A stretch of 64,000 bases of DNA, taken from positions 7,594,157-7,658,156 of the forward strand of contig OZ234503.1 in the NCBI GenBank assembly GCA_965153455.1. Reading direction: 5' to 3'. The first letter of the stretch is position 1. Each line of letters begins with the position of its first letter. Below, one piece after another: positions 1 through 9,903 of this stretch. Source of the DNA: Sphagnum compactum. Taxonomy: Eukaryota > Bryophyta > Sphagnopsida > Sphagnales. The notes under the pieces were generated by a model. That model was given only the letters and a program-made list of their open reading frames with translations, was not told where the DNA came from and ran no database searches. The position numbers and the translations under genes were made by a program.

Positions 1-370
1 AATCAAAAGGGTGATCATCCAATTGAAGCTTTAGCCAAATATGGCTATAAACCAGCAAATAAACTACGAAATCTTTAATCGTCCCTCTATATTTCTGGCT
101 ACTCAGTGAAAAGAAAATATATGAATCACTTCTTTTTGGGAAATTTTAATTTTGAATTTCACCAGAGGTTAGGCCAGTTCCAACTGGACCAGGGTTTGTT
201 TAAGAATTTTTGTTTGTTGCCAAAGTGACCATCATCCATTGGAAGGTTTTAGCCAAATCTGGCGATTAAATTTTTTTTTTCTCACTTCTGGCGACTAGAA
301 ACCTCAGAAAACACTTCTTTTTCGAGAATTTTAATTTCCATTTTTGGCGAAATTTCGCTAGCTAAAAAAG
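1..370. repeat. Dispersed repeat family with AGCCAAAT-type palindrome, copy A
   Basis: Two sub-units share the string (gtg)ATCATCC..AAG..TTTAGCCAAAT followed by TGGC. Near-palindromic cores lie at 33-46 and 251-263. The same layout (T-rich start, 'gccaaagtg', 'atcatcca', palindrome, 'ctcacttctggc', 'tttttggc') recurs at 31452-32500, 40179-40500 and 49150-49405. No coding capacity is visible. It is probably a non-autonomous element, but the class is unknown. The left end of this copy is cut by the window edge. Confidence 0.6.
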
Positions 371-2340
371 CAAGCTTGGTCCCAGCCTCCGGACCCACAC
401 GACATTGCGCTACGGCGGCCCGGTTCCGGGAACCCGCGACGGAAGTATCGTGGACGTATTGTATCGTGTACGTATTTTTACTGGCCGTATGTTCCTGGAT
501 AGGGTACACCAGGTAAATGGTAAAATACCTCAGGATTTTACAGGCAGTAAAAATAAACCCGTCGCCACTCTCTGATTTGCCAAGGTTTATTTTTTCAAAG
601 CCGCAATTCCAGAGTCCAAACAATGGTTTATAAATAAATAAATATTTAATTTAAATTAATTTAAAATAGCTTAAAATTAAGAAAAAAATAATTTAAAAAA
701 ATTTCATAAAATTTTTGTTGAGAAAGAATTGGGAAAGTTTTGTTTTTCTAATGTCAATCAGTTTTTTTCTTCTCATTTCTTTTTTTTTCATTTTAGTGAT
801 CTTAAGAAACTGGATTTTTTTAAAAATTAGTAAAAATTAGTTGAATTTAAACTTAAAAAACCTTCAAAAATGCAAAAATTTCCAAAATTTTGGGCACAAA
901 AATGGCAAAAATTCTTCCCCCACATAAAAAAATTGGTGTGAATTCAAGTAATTTTGCTAAAACTATGGAATTTTTTGCCAAATTGTTGATATCACAAAAA
1001 TTAGGAGGAAAAAAAAAAAAAAAAAAAAAAAAAAACCCCTCACACCAAACTGTAATTTGATAATTCTGATTGGGTTCCAGCATTTAATTACTCAGTAAAA
1101 GTGATATTGAGTTCATAACTTCAATGAGAAGTTACATCAGCTCAAGAACTAAAAAACCTAAAATTACCTACCTACTTTACCTACGTACATACCTACTTAC
1201 CTACCTACCCTTGCCTGATGTGAGATACTTAACAACTGTACAATAACGTGTTATTCAAGAAAAAACAAAAAAAATGTGTTATTCCATTTTATCACGTGGA
1301 ATGCTTTTTTGCCCAATTTTTAGGGTTTGTTCTAAATTGTTTAATTTAAAAAAAAAAAACAAATCCTATAAATTGAGTGTTTTAAAGTTGAAAAAAAAAA
1401 TTATGGTTAAAAAAAAAAACTGAAGTGGACTTGTAAAAATAAAGAGGGTATTATTGAGATGTCACCCAATTTTGAAAAAATAAAATTGTTTGTGGTTTAT
1501 TTTACGGTTATGTTTTCATTTTTGTCATTTTGAATTTGGGTTTTTGAATTTGTGTGCTTGAGAAACTTTGGTAGCTTTGACATGTTAAGTTTTTTTTTCC
1601 TTTCAATTTTGATTTCACTAATATCAAGTCAATTGTAAATTTTTGTCCTCCTAATGGCTTAAATGACAAGGTTTTTTTTACATTAAGAAGTATTATATAT
1701 AATGAGATTTGTGTCCTCAATTCTCTCCTTCCTTCCTTCATTGGTGGCAATGATTTCTTTTTCAACAAATTTTGACACTTTTTCAACCAAAAAAATTGGG
1801 ATTTTTGTTTTCTCTTGTACATTTGACTAGTTTCATTTTGGGGGGGAGGGGGGGCATAAGCAACATTTTCAATACCAAAATTTAAATTAAAAATTTAAGA
1901 ATTAAAAAATAAAACCCCTTGGGTAGTACGTAATCTTCCCCCCAAGCAAAGTTCCCAATCCGCACTTACTTTGCTTCTTCCGAGTCACCTTATTTTCCTT
2001 CTTCTTTTCCATGCCTGTTCCTTTGGTTCCTTGTTTCATGCCTTTTTGTTGACATGGCCTATAGACCTCCTGCCTATTTTACAATGAAGAGATTCGTATT
2101 GTAAAGGGTCCCATCCCCTAGTATTTTGGCATAACTAAAGGCATGCTCCCATGTTCCCATTCCCCCATCCTCTCCTCAACCATCGCCCACATACACATAT
2201 ACCGATTCCAATTGGAAGCCCACAAAAGCCATCATGTGTAATAGTCCCACCCTCTTCCTTTACCGATTCTATGACTGAGAAAACTACACACATTTTCCAA
2301 TTGGAGGGCCACCAAGTTTGAACATCGTATTATTATTCGT
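371..2340. other. AT-rich intergenic DNA, no gene seen
   Basis: Open frames here are short and low in complexity. A CTAC/CCTA-type microsatellite lies at about 1165-1209. Repeated T and A tracts interrupt every frame. I see no splice-linked coding blocks. Confidence 0.6.
1009..1035. repeat. Poly-A tract (27 A)
   Basis: An uninterrupted A run of 27 bases. It could be the tail of an old retroposed sequence to its left, but no flanking target duplication was recognised. Confidence 0.8.
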
Positions 2341-2344
2341 ATTG

Positions 2345-2419
2345 AACTTATTCCATTTGGAAGGCCAAGAATGTCATATTTAACTTATTCCATTTTGGAA
2401 TGCCAAGAACATCATGTTT
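2345..2419. repeat. Tandem repeat, 37-bp unit, about two copies
   Basis: The string 'aacttattccatttggaa' with its downstream 'ccaagaatgtcat' is repeated immediately after itself (starts at 2345 and 2382) with a few substitutions. Confidence 0.75.
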
Positions 2420-2681
2420 AATTTATTTGGTTCAAGAAGGTGATTACTTAGCATTAGGAATACCGTAACCCTAGGGAGAAACCCGACCAATTATCAATAA
2501 AAACAAAACACCCAAAAAGGGAGAGAAAATGGGTGTTATAGGGGGGTGGGGGTAGATACTCCTATTTTTTATATGTTCCCACATCCCCATAAATACATTG
2601 TTGTTTACATGGGGGGGGGAGGTTCCGGTGGTACAAGTGGGTTCTCTTGAGAGAGGGTCCTCACTTGAGACCATGACCCAG

Positions 2682-2803
2682 AGGTTGTTCCCAAAGCTAA
2701 TGAGAACCCACTCCTCGTGAGCCCAAGGTTGTTCCCAAACCTAATGAGAACCCACTCCTCATGAGCAAAAGGTTGTTCCCAAACCTTATGAGAACCCACT
2801 TGG
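2682..2803. repeat. Tandem repeat, 44-bp unit, nearly three copies
   Basis: Units start with 'aggttgttcccaaa' at 2682, 2726 and 2770, a constant 44-bp period, and contain 'atgagaacccactcctc'. A loosely similar segment ending in 'agaacccacttg..cctacaaca' is found near 38300-38395, so this may be part of an old dispersed element. Confidence 0.8.
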
Positions 2804-3401
2804 AATGCAACCTCACCTACAACAAATGATTTCATCACAAGAAATGGTTGGATAATAATTATGTGTCTTTTTTTTGCATATGGGTCCACCCCGCTCCCCC
2901 CCCCAAGTTCCCACCTCCCTTATGTTGTTGGTGTGCACCTTCTTCAAGAATTTTTTGGATGGTCACTAGTGAGTATCCTTACGGGGTAAGCAAAAAATTA
3001 GGGAATCCATTGCATCCATTAGTATTGGAGTGACAATTGGTAGGGCTTAAATTGGTAAATTTGGCAACTTCTGCTTAACATGACAATATTTTCCCCACCA
3101 CATGCTTCGCACGAGCCTTCCATGAACAAAATATTCCACCCTTCCACCCCCCCTTCCAACGAGAGCGAGCTTCTTCGTATGAAGCTTCTAAACATGAAAG
3201 ACTACCAAACAACAAGATCTGCCAAGCACGCAAGCCAGACACCCACCACCACTAGACCCCACAAGGATCATCAATATAAATATCTGCCATAATGCTCTAG
3301 GGTTTGTTACATCACTGGAATAATGAATACCAACGGGGTAAGACTAAGTCTCTTTGCACACTCATGGACCAAGTCTCATTGCAGACATACAACAAAAGAG
3401 T

Positions 3402-4548
3402 GAAAATATTTTGGCTTGTGTTGAAACTTGAGATTAGTTATAGAGTTATGATATCTTGAAGGATTTTGGTTTTTTTTAGAGAATGTTTTTTGAAGATCAT
3501 ATTTTTGCATGGTGAAATATTTGAATTTCCATGATTCTTCTTTTGCCTTAAGATGTTTTTTAATGCCAATGGCAAGGCCACAGTGTGACACAACCCTTGT
3601 TAAATAATGGAAAAAAATTATTAGGCAAGTGGATTTGAAATGTCGATGAATTTAGGCATTTTTACTTTTTCTCAAATTAGGCTAATCAACACATGGGACT
3701 TGCAATTTTAGGGTACACTAAACACATTGGACTTGCAATTTTAGCAATATACTTAAGCTATGGGGAATAGCTTTTAAGCATTGGCATTGTTAAGCATGGC
3801 ATTTGGTATTCCTATTTTGTTTAAGTTTGAAGAATCGTGGTCACGTGGCATTATTTCTTGTAGTGGATTAGTTTTAGGATTCATGGTTATTCATGCGTTA
3901 TGCTTGTTTTGTGTTGTTTATTGTTATTATTTTTGCATATTTTTAAGCATAATTTCAAGAATTATGCACGTTAGACTAATAATTATTAGGCACTCCCCTT
4001 TTGATTTAATTTCAGCTTTACTTGGTAGGCAAGTACAATATAGGTATAGCCCTAACAAAAAAGTTTGCTTTGTTATTCAGGGGACCTTACAAGGTGGCAC
4101 AATTGCAAATTTCTCACAATTCCAAGTTGTGTGACCTAACATGCACCATTCATTTGAAAGGGTTTATGAGTTACTTATTGATAAGTCTCATGTTTAACTG
4201 TGAAGATATTGGGGTATATTAATGTTTTGGACAAATACCTTCAATGAATAGGTCCCAAGTTCAATTCTCAACAAAATCCACAAAGTGAGATCAGTTTCTT
4301 TTTTCCCTCAACACCCGGTCTTTAGTATTAATCAACTTCAAACCTCATCACAACAGGGGGTGTGTCACACTGTGGCCTTGCCATTTACATTAAAAAGTAT
4401 CTTAAGGCAAAAGAAGAATTATGGATGAGTATATTTCACCATGCAAAAATATAATCTTCAAAACAATCCTCTAAAAGAAACCAAAATCCTTCAAGATATT
4501 ATAACTCTATAACTAATCTCAAGCTTCAACACGAGCCAGAATATCATC
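3402..4548. mobile_element. Fold-back element with inverted arms of about 195 bp
   Basis: The segment at about 3402-3598 reappears as an imperfect reverse complement at about 4356-4548. Both inner ends read 'gtgtcacactgtggccttgcc' or a close variant in opposite orientation. Both outer ends carry 'ggct(t/c)gtgttgaa'. The spacer of about 760 bp has no recognisable protein. This layout suits a non-autonomous DNA transposon or an inverted duplication. I could not define a target-site duplication. Confidence 0.6.
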
Positions 4549-4560
4549 TTTCAAAAAATC

Positions 4561-6450
4561 CTCATATAAAAATAGACCAATTTACCTAGGGGCCAAAATT
4601 TCTTAAGCTACTATACTCTATAATGAATCTAAACACAATATCCTTGCCTATATTAAAATGACCATCCAAGGATTATGTGATCATTAGGGTGAAGCTTTGA
4701 ACACCTCAATTTCTTTTGTTGGCAATTTCATGATTATTTTGCTGATTAAAAAAACTCGAATACTTTCACAGTGAAAAATTGTGCTTTTAAACATATAGAG
4801 TGATAAAAGATAAAAGTCCATTGCCATAAGCCAAACCTTACTCTCATTTATTAAAATCCTTTCACTAATTTTGCTACTTTGTTTGGAAAGTTGCCAAAAT
4901 TTTGATATATTATAGTTTAATTTTTTTAAAAAACCATGTCCTAAGGACTCTCAACTTATATGTATGTTGTCAATTTTTCAAGAAAAAACTTTCATGTTGA
5001 ACTTTGCAATGTCCTCACAATTTGGCCCCTGCCACTAGCCTGGGCCAAAAATGGTGAGGGCCAGAACTGGAAATAAAAAATTCCAGGAAGCCAATGAGGT
5101 GAACCAACATGCACCCAAGTGACCTAATTTAATTTAATTTTTTTCTTCCTTTTGGAGTGGGGTGGCAAAGTAGGGGCGTTGTGAGAATTTTCTTTTTTGT
5201 TATGTGGTCATGGGTCCATTGCAAAACACTGTTGTTTTCTTTTTGGGGAGAGGGGAGGAGGTTGCTTCTTTGCTTCCAGGGTCATGTCATTTAAATTTTT
5301 ATTTATTTTTGCTTTAGTAAAGTCTTGTTTTTTTTTTGTCCTTCTTTTGTTTTTTGCTTCCAATTGAAGGTCATGTTTTCTCTTAACTTGGTTTTTGAAA
5401 TAAACTTAAAACATGGTAATAGTTTTTTGGAGGTTAGCATCACAATTATGATTGATAATGTTTTCATCCATCCCTTTACACCAAGGCCATTATTAGTCCA
5501 TTTACACCAAGGCCGTTTATTAGCCTACTAATGATGGGCAATATCGTTTTGTTATATGGGTAAAGGTCGGGCTGGTACTCTCTAAAAAAAAAAAGAAGAC
5601 CAATCGGCCTTCATCGTTCTTAAACCTTAATTTATTCCTACAACCAAATAGGTATTTGTCAAATGGTTCTCTTTGATGTCATAATAATTAGAGATTTGGA
5701 ACTGGTTCATTGATCGGGGTCAATAATTTTTTTGGGGTGAGTTTTTGCAATTTTTCAACAATTAAAAATATGATTTCAATACTTTCAAAGGAAGTGACAC
5801 TAGTGCCACACCACACCCACCTCTGCTAGCTGCTTTCACACAGCACACACCACAAAAAGTTGCAGCTTGATGTCAGATATTTTGTGTACAATAATTTTTG
5901 TTTTCTCCATATAGTTTTACAACCCCCTATTGAAGATCACAATATCAAAAGTTGGCAATTGATTCCAAACAACACAGTTAGAAAGTCACCATGAACATGC
6001 ACAGTGACATGTAACATCAGCACTTTTGTTAAGCTTTTATTCAGTGTCATGATTATTTTTTCTTATGTTGAAAAGAAAAAAAAAATTGCTCCAAACTGCT
6101 GGACAAAAACCACCCAAGGATGTTACCTATGTCGTGTGGCTATTATCTTTTGCTTCAATAGAATCAAGGGTAAACCCTACCCAATTACTCAACATTTCAC
6201 TTACCCATAACTTACTATACTTCATGCTAGGTACATGAAAACACAAAGTTTTGCTTCCCAAAAAAAATTTCTGTTCTTTTGCAAAACCAACAAATGGCCC
6301 TCCACAAGGTTTGCAGCACATGAAGTTGGAATTTGATGGCAATAAGAACCTCAAAATTAGCCAGAAAGTTATGTGCAAATGCACAATGAATACTGCATGT
6401 AAATGTTCCCCAAGCTTTTGAGATGTGACCAAGTGCTTCTTTTAACATTA
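4561..6450. other. Intergenic DNA, no gene seen
   Basis: AT-rich sequence with scattered short frames under 105 codons and no recognisable protein motif. I see no tRNA or other structured RNA. Confidence 0.55.
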
Positions 6451-6457
6451 CACCAAA

Positions 6458-6760
6458 TCAATACACATGCAAGTAAAAGTAAAAGTCAAAGAGTTGGATA
6501 TATGGAACATACCCACTCAATGCTATATATCATGTAAAAGATATACTAATGCTTGTATCTAGTCCATGCATAAAACAAAGAAACCTTTACAGCAAGAAAC
6601 TTATGAGTAAATGCACTGAAAAACATGTGGGAACTCTTCACAGTAAGTCAATACACATGCAAGTCAGATTAAAGTGAAAAAGTCGGATACAGTACATACT
6701 CACTCATTGGTATATATCAATGTGTACGATATATAGCACTTGTAACTACCCCACAACAAA
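6458..6760. repeat. Tandem duplication, unit about 190 bp
   Basis: The string 'tcaatacacatgcaagt', followed by '..gt(t/c)ggata..g.acatac.cactca.tg.tatat', occurs from about 6458 and again from about 6648. This block lies downstream (3') of the DUF952 gene. Confidence 0.7.
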
Positions 6761-6984
6761 CCTAACAAATCTCCCCTCCAAATTCTTCCCTGAGCTTGCA
6801 AAGGGTGGAGAGTACAAGCACTTCTAATGTTTCTTGCATTGGGGGAAGAAGCTCTGTTTTTTATGCAAGTTCTATTGATTAAACCCTTGAATGAATCCAT
6901 GGAGACACAATCACACATGATGATCAAGGGGGGGTGTTGTTCAAGCACTGTGCAACTTTTTGATATCGAGCTTCCAATGTTATT

Positions 6985-7200
6985 TCTAAACAAACTTTGT
7001 CCAAAAAGCTTACTTGTTATGCATATGGCAATTTGAAGTAGGCACTTTGACTCAGATTCTACATCCTTATATAACTTTCAAACTTATCATGTCATCAAAA
7101 GGAGCTGCTTTCATTCCTTTTAATGAAGCTCCTTCTATACCAACTTTGTCCAAAAGGTTTAGTTGTTTTATGCATATGGCAACCTGTAGAAGCGCACGAT
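6985..7200. repeat. Imperfect tandem duplication, period about 143 bp
   Basis: Two blocks share 'ctttgtccaaaa.g.tta.ttgtt' and 'atgcatatggcaa', the second around 7140-7190. A weaker third copy may exist near 6840-6870. The block is just 3' of the DUF952 stop codon. Confidence 0.6.
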
Positions 7201-7259
7201 ATGCCAGAGAATATACAAGAAACCAGTTCACTGGACGTTCATGATAATCAACATTGGTT

Positions 7260-9089
7260 TCATTCAATTGAACCAGGTAGGACATGCTTGCCATTTTCCA
7301 ACTTGAGCTTGGAAGATGATTCGACAGCAGAGAGAGGAAGAGGAGTGAAGGTACCTGCAGACCCATAAAAATGTGGGAACTTCCCAATGCCCTCTACTTC
7401 ATCATACCGTAGGCCATCCCCTAGCTGCCATGCCAAAAACAAAAACATTATACACTATGAAATTGCAGAAAAATCTCCTACACACCAATTGGAAGCTAAC
7501 ATGACAGAGAATGCAGTCATAACCTTATGAGAGTTGCTCTCAAAGTGTCAGACCATCACCTTCTTCATCACAAACAGCATTGACGAGCTGCCATGACTAC
7601 ACACTGACTTCATCATCTCAAAATGGTTGGTGGGTGTGTATAAGCATATAACAATCCATGAAATTGCAGAGAAACCTCCAGAATGACAATCTGAACATAA
7701 CATGACAACAAGTGCAGTCATGGCCTTATGAGAGAGAGATGCTCACAAAGTGTCAGACCATCACTTCCCTCATCACAAATAGCAGTGATGTGTATGTATC
7801 TGTGCCATTGCAAAGAAACCTCCACTGACAACAATCTGGACATAACATGACAATGGCTGCAGTCATAACCTTATGAGAGCTGCTCACAAAGTGTCAGACC
7901 TGTCACCTTCTCCATCACAAATAGCAGTGACAAGCTGCCATGACTATGAACCACTGGCTTTCATCAAGCAGCTCCTGACACTGTAGATAAGTATACAAGA
8001 ATGCAAACAAATAATTTCAGCATGCAGATTTTGTGCATGAGATATGCAATCTCATGGCAATAGGTCAGGCATAAATCAACATGCCAATCTCTTGCAGGAA
8101 TTTGTAATGATGATCAATTGCTCAATCACCAGGGGGAGAAGAACCTGTTGCCCACCAGTTGGAAAACAGGATTAGTGCTAGGACTGCAAATCTGATGCAC
8201 AAATCTGATTTGCAATCTCATGATGGCAATACAGATCAGGAATAAATCCACATGCCAGTGATCTCTTTGCAGGAATTCTTGTGGCAATATAGGTCAGGAA
8301 GAAATCCACATGCAAGAAGATATATTTTTGCAGGAATTTCCATGGCAATGGCAATCATGGGAAAGAACCCTGTTGCAGCAGACTTTTGCAGCAGGTCAGA
8401 ATCAGGCACAGAATTGGGCAGGAACAGGGTTCAGGAATGCGAAAAACCTTTGAGGTATTAATCTTGAGCAGATACAAGTCTTCACGTCCTGCAAAGAAAC
8501 GTGCAAGCGTATCCTGGACCTGTTGCATAATGAACAAACACATCACAATTTCCACCCCCCCACCCCGCTCCTCCTCATCCTCATCATCATCATCATCATC
8601 TTGTTCTTCTTCTATATACTTTTCAGATGTGCACACTCTCTCGCTCGCTCGCACACTTCACTCTTGAATCACTTGGGAAGAGTTGTAGACCTCCACCAGC
8701 ATTTACTATGTTCAGATTCATGACTCAAACTAGCAGGAGATTGCTGCAGGACTGGGAAGATTGCTTTCCATGCATTTGGATTGATTTCACACAGATACAG
8801 AAAGACGATAAGGATCCACAATACACGGAGGAGGTGAAGAAGAAGAAGAAGAAGAAGAGGACGAGGACGAGGAGGAGAAGGAGAGGGTGGTGTGATGGTG
8901 AGAGTAATAGGTACGCACTTGGAAAGACGTGCTTAGGTGAATGAAGCCAGAACTTAAGTCCAGCTGACCTCCGGCAAGAGCAGAAGCAGATTGCGCATCC
9001 TTCCACTCCTCCGCAGGACAAATCCTGTACACAAAAGCATGCTGCTGGTGCTGCTGGTGCTTGTTCACCTCCTCCTCCTCCTCCTCCAT
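7260..9089 (-). CDS. DUF952 family protein, three exons
   Basis: Exons on the minus strand are 9089-8919 (57 codons), 8519-8448 (24 codons) and 7424-7260 (54 codons plus TGA). All junctions are phase 0 with GT donors and AG acceptors. The product is 135 residues. Visible family landmarks are AFVYRICPAEEW near residues 18-29, SGFIHLST around 47-54, GREDLYLLKI around 68-77, LGDGLRYDEVEG from 82 and KFPHFYGSAGTFTPLPLSAV just after. These match DUF952 (Pfam PF06108) from start to end at about the usual length. The biochemical role of the family is not established. The start is the first ATG, followed by six glutamates from a GGA/GAG repeat. No signal peptide or membrane segment is visible. The second donor (AAAG|GTTTTT) is weak. 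It is transcribed away from the CCT1 pseudogene. I see no disabling change. Confidence 0.85.
7448..7985. repeat. Three tandem copies (about 150-200 bp) inside DUF952 intron 2
   Basis: Each copy holds 'gcagtcat.accttatgagag', then 'tcaaagtgtcagacc.tcac', then 'catcacaaa.agca'. Copies begin near 7450, 7650 and 7800 and differ by small indels. Intron 2 spans 7425-8447, so roughly half of it is this array. Confidence 0.75.
8055..8340. repeat. Short tandem units (about 60 bp) inside DUF952 intron 2
   Basis: The motif 'ggcaata.aggtcagg', followed by 'aaatccacatgcca' and 'ttgcaggaatt', is seen at about 8058, 8225 and 8283. It is distinct from the larger array just to its left. Confidence 0.65.
8555..8880. 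repeat. Simple repeats in DUF952 intron 1
   Basis: A CTC/TCA-rich tract lies at about 8565-8610 and an AAG/GAGGA-rich tract at about 8830-8885. Both sit in intron 1 (8520-8918). They generate apparent Ser-rich and Glu/Lys-rich frames that are not genes. Confidence 0.7.
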
Positions 9090-9903
9090 CGTTCCCTGTT
9101 GGCCTCTTTCGTCCTGCGAGAGCAGAACCGCGACTCCGAAAGGCCCTGAAGGAACTGCAGCGTCCCAGACCTAGATACTACGTTCAAAATCCAAAATCGC
9201 CATAATTGCCTAAAATATCAAAGTGTGCTTAAGGTTTTTTTTAACTTTCATATTTTGAATGATGTCAAATTTGGCTATATACAAGAAACGAGAATTTAAA
9301 ATAAAAATAGCCAAAATCGACACAATTGCTTAAAATACGAAAGTTTGCTTAAGATTTTCTTTTACATAAAATACTTTGAAAGTCGAAAAATTTGGCTATA
9401 TATTGAAGAAAAGACTTTTTAAAAATTAAAAAATAGCCAAAATCGCCTCAATTGCCAAAACTATGAAAGTGTGCTTAAGATTTTTTTAATTTTCATGATT
9501 TGAATTTCGCCAATATGAAAGTGTGCTTAAGATTTTTTCAGATGATCGCCACTTGAGCAACATCAGAAAATTGAGAAAAAAGAAAGAAAGAAGCCTGTAT
9601 GAGAAGAAGGAAGAAAGAATGAAACAGACAAGAAAAAGAAGAGTCTTTCTTCTTCTTGTTGTTGCTTTGTCTTTGTTTGTTGGTTCTTCTTCCCGCCAGC
9701 TTCGCGCCTTTCCCGCGAGTCCGTGTGGTTCGAAGTCTTTGTCCTTTGCTATAGATGGATCACGTACGCTAGCTTAGCTTGTTGTCGCAAGAACCAGGAG
9801 CTGAAAGTAGTGTATCTGTCTTGGGAACAGCAGCAAACGAAAAAATAAACAATCAAACAGAAGAGGTTTATTTCTGGCGTAATTGAATAGCGCTTTGAAT
9901 AAT
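9090..9903. promoter_or_regulatory. Divergent intergenic region between DUF952 gene and CCT1 pseudogene
   Basis: About 810 bp separate the two start codons. Both edges (9095-9150 and 9690-9770) are richer in CpG than the surrounding DNA, as expected for 5' leader sequences, and the middle is an AT-rich tandem array. No TATA box or motif could be assigned with confidence. An in-frame TAA at 9880-9882 precedes the CCT1 ATG. Confidence 0.5.
9191..9540. repeat. Degenerate tandem array in the divergent promoter, unit about 120 bp
   Basis: The motif 'ccaaaatcg.c..aattgc', followed by 'gaaagt.tgcttaagatttt', starts at 9191, 9311 and 9437, with a shorter fourth copy near 9507. Units also carry 'tttggctata', which resembles half of the AGCCAAAT palindrome family, so the two may be related. 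Confidence 0.7.

Noticed and set aside
282-623. 113-codon minus-strand frame
   Set aside because: Half of it is antisense to a copy of the palindrome repeat family. No protein motif.
2682-2803. CRISPR-like regular spacing
   Set aside because: The 44-bp period is a contiguous tandem repeat without unique spacers, in a plant nuclear context.
8386-8944. Ser-rich and Lys/Arg-rich frames on the plus strand
   Set aside because: They are antisense to DUF952 exons or come from simple repeats in its first intron.
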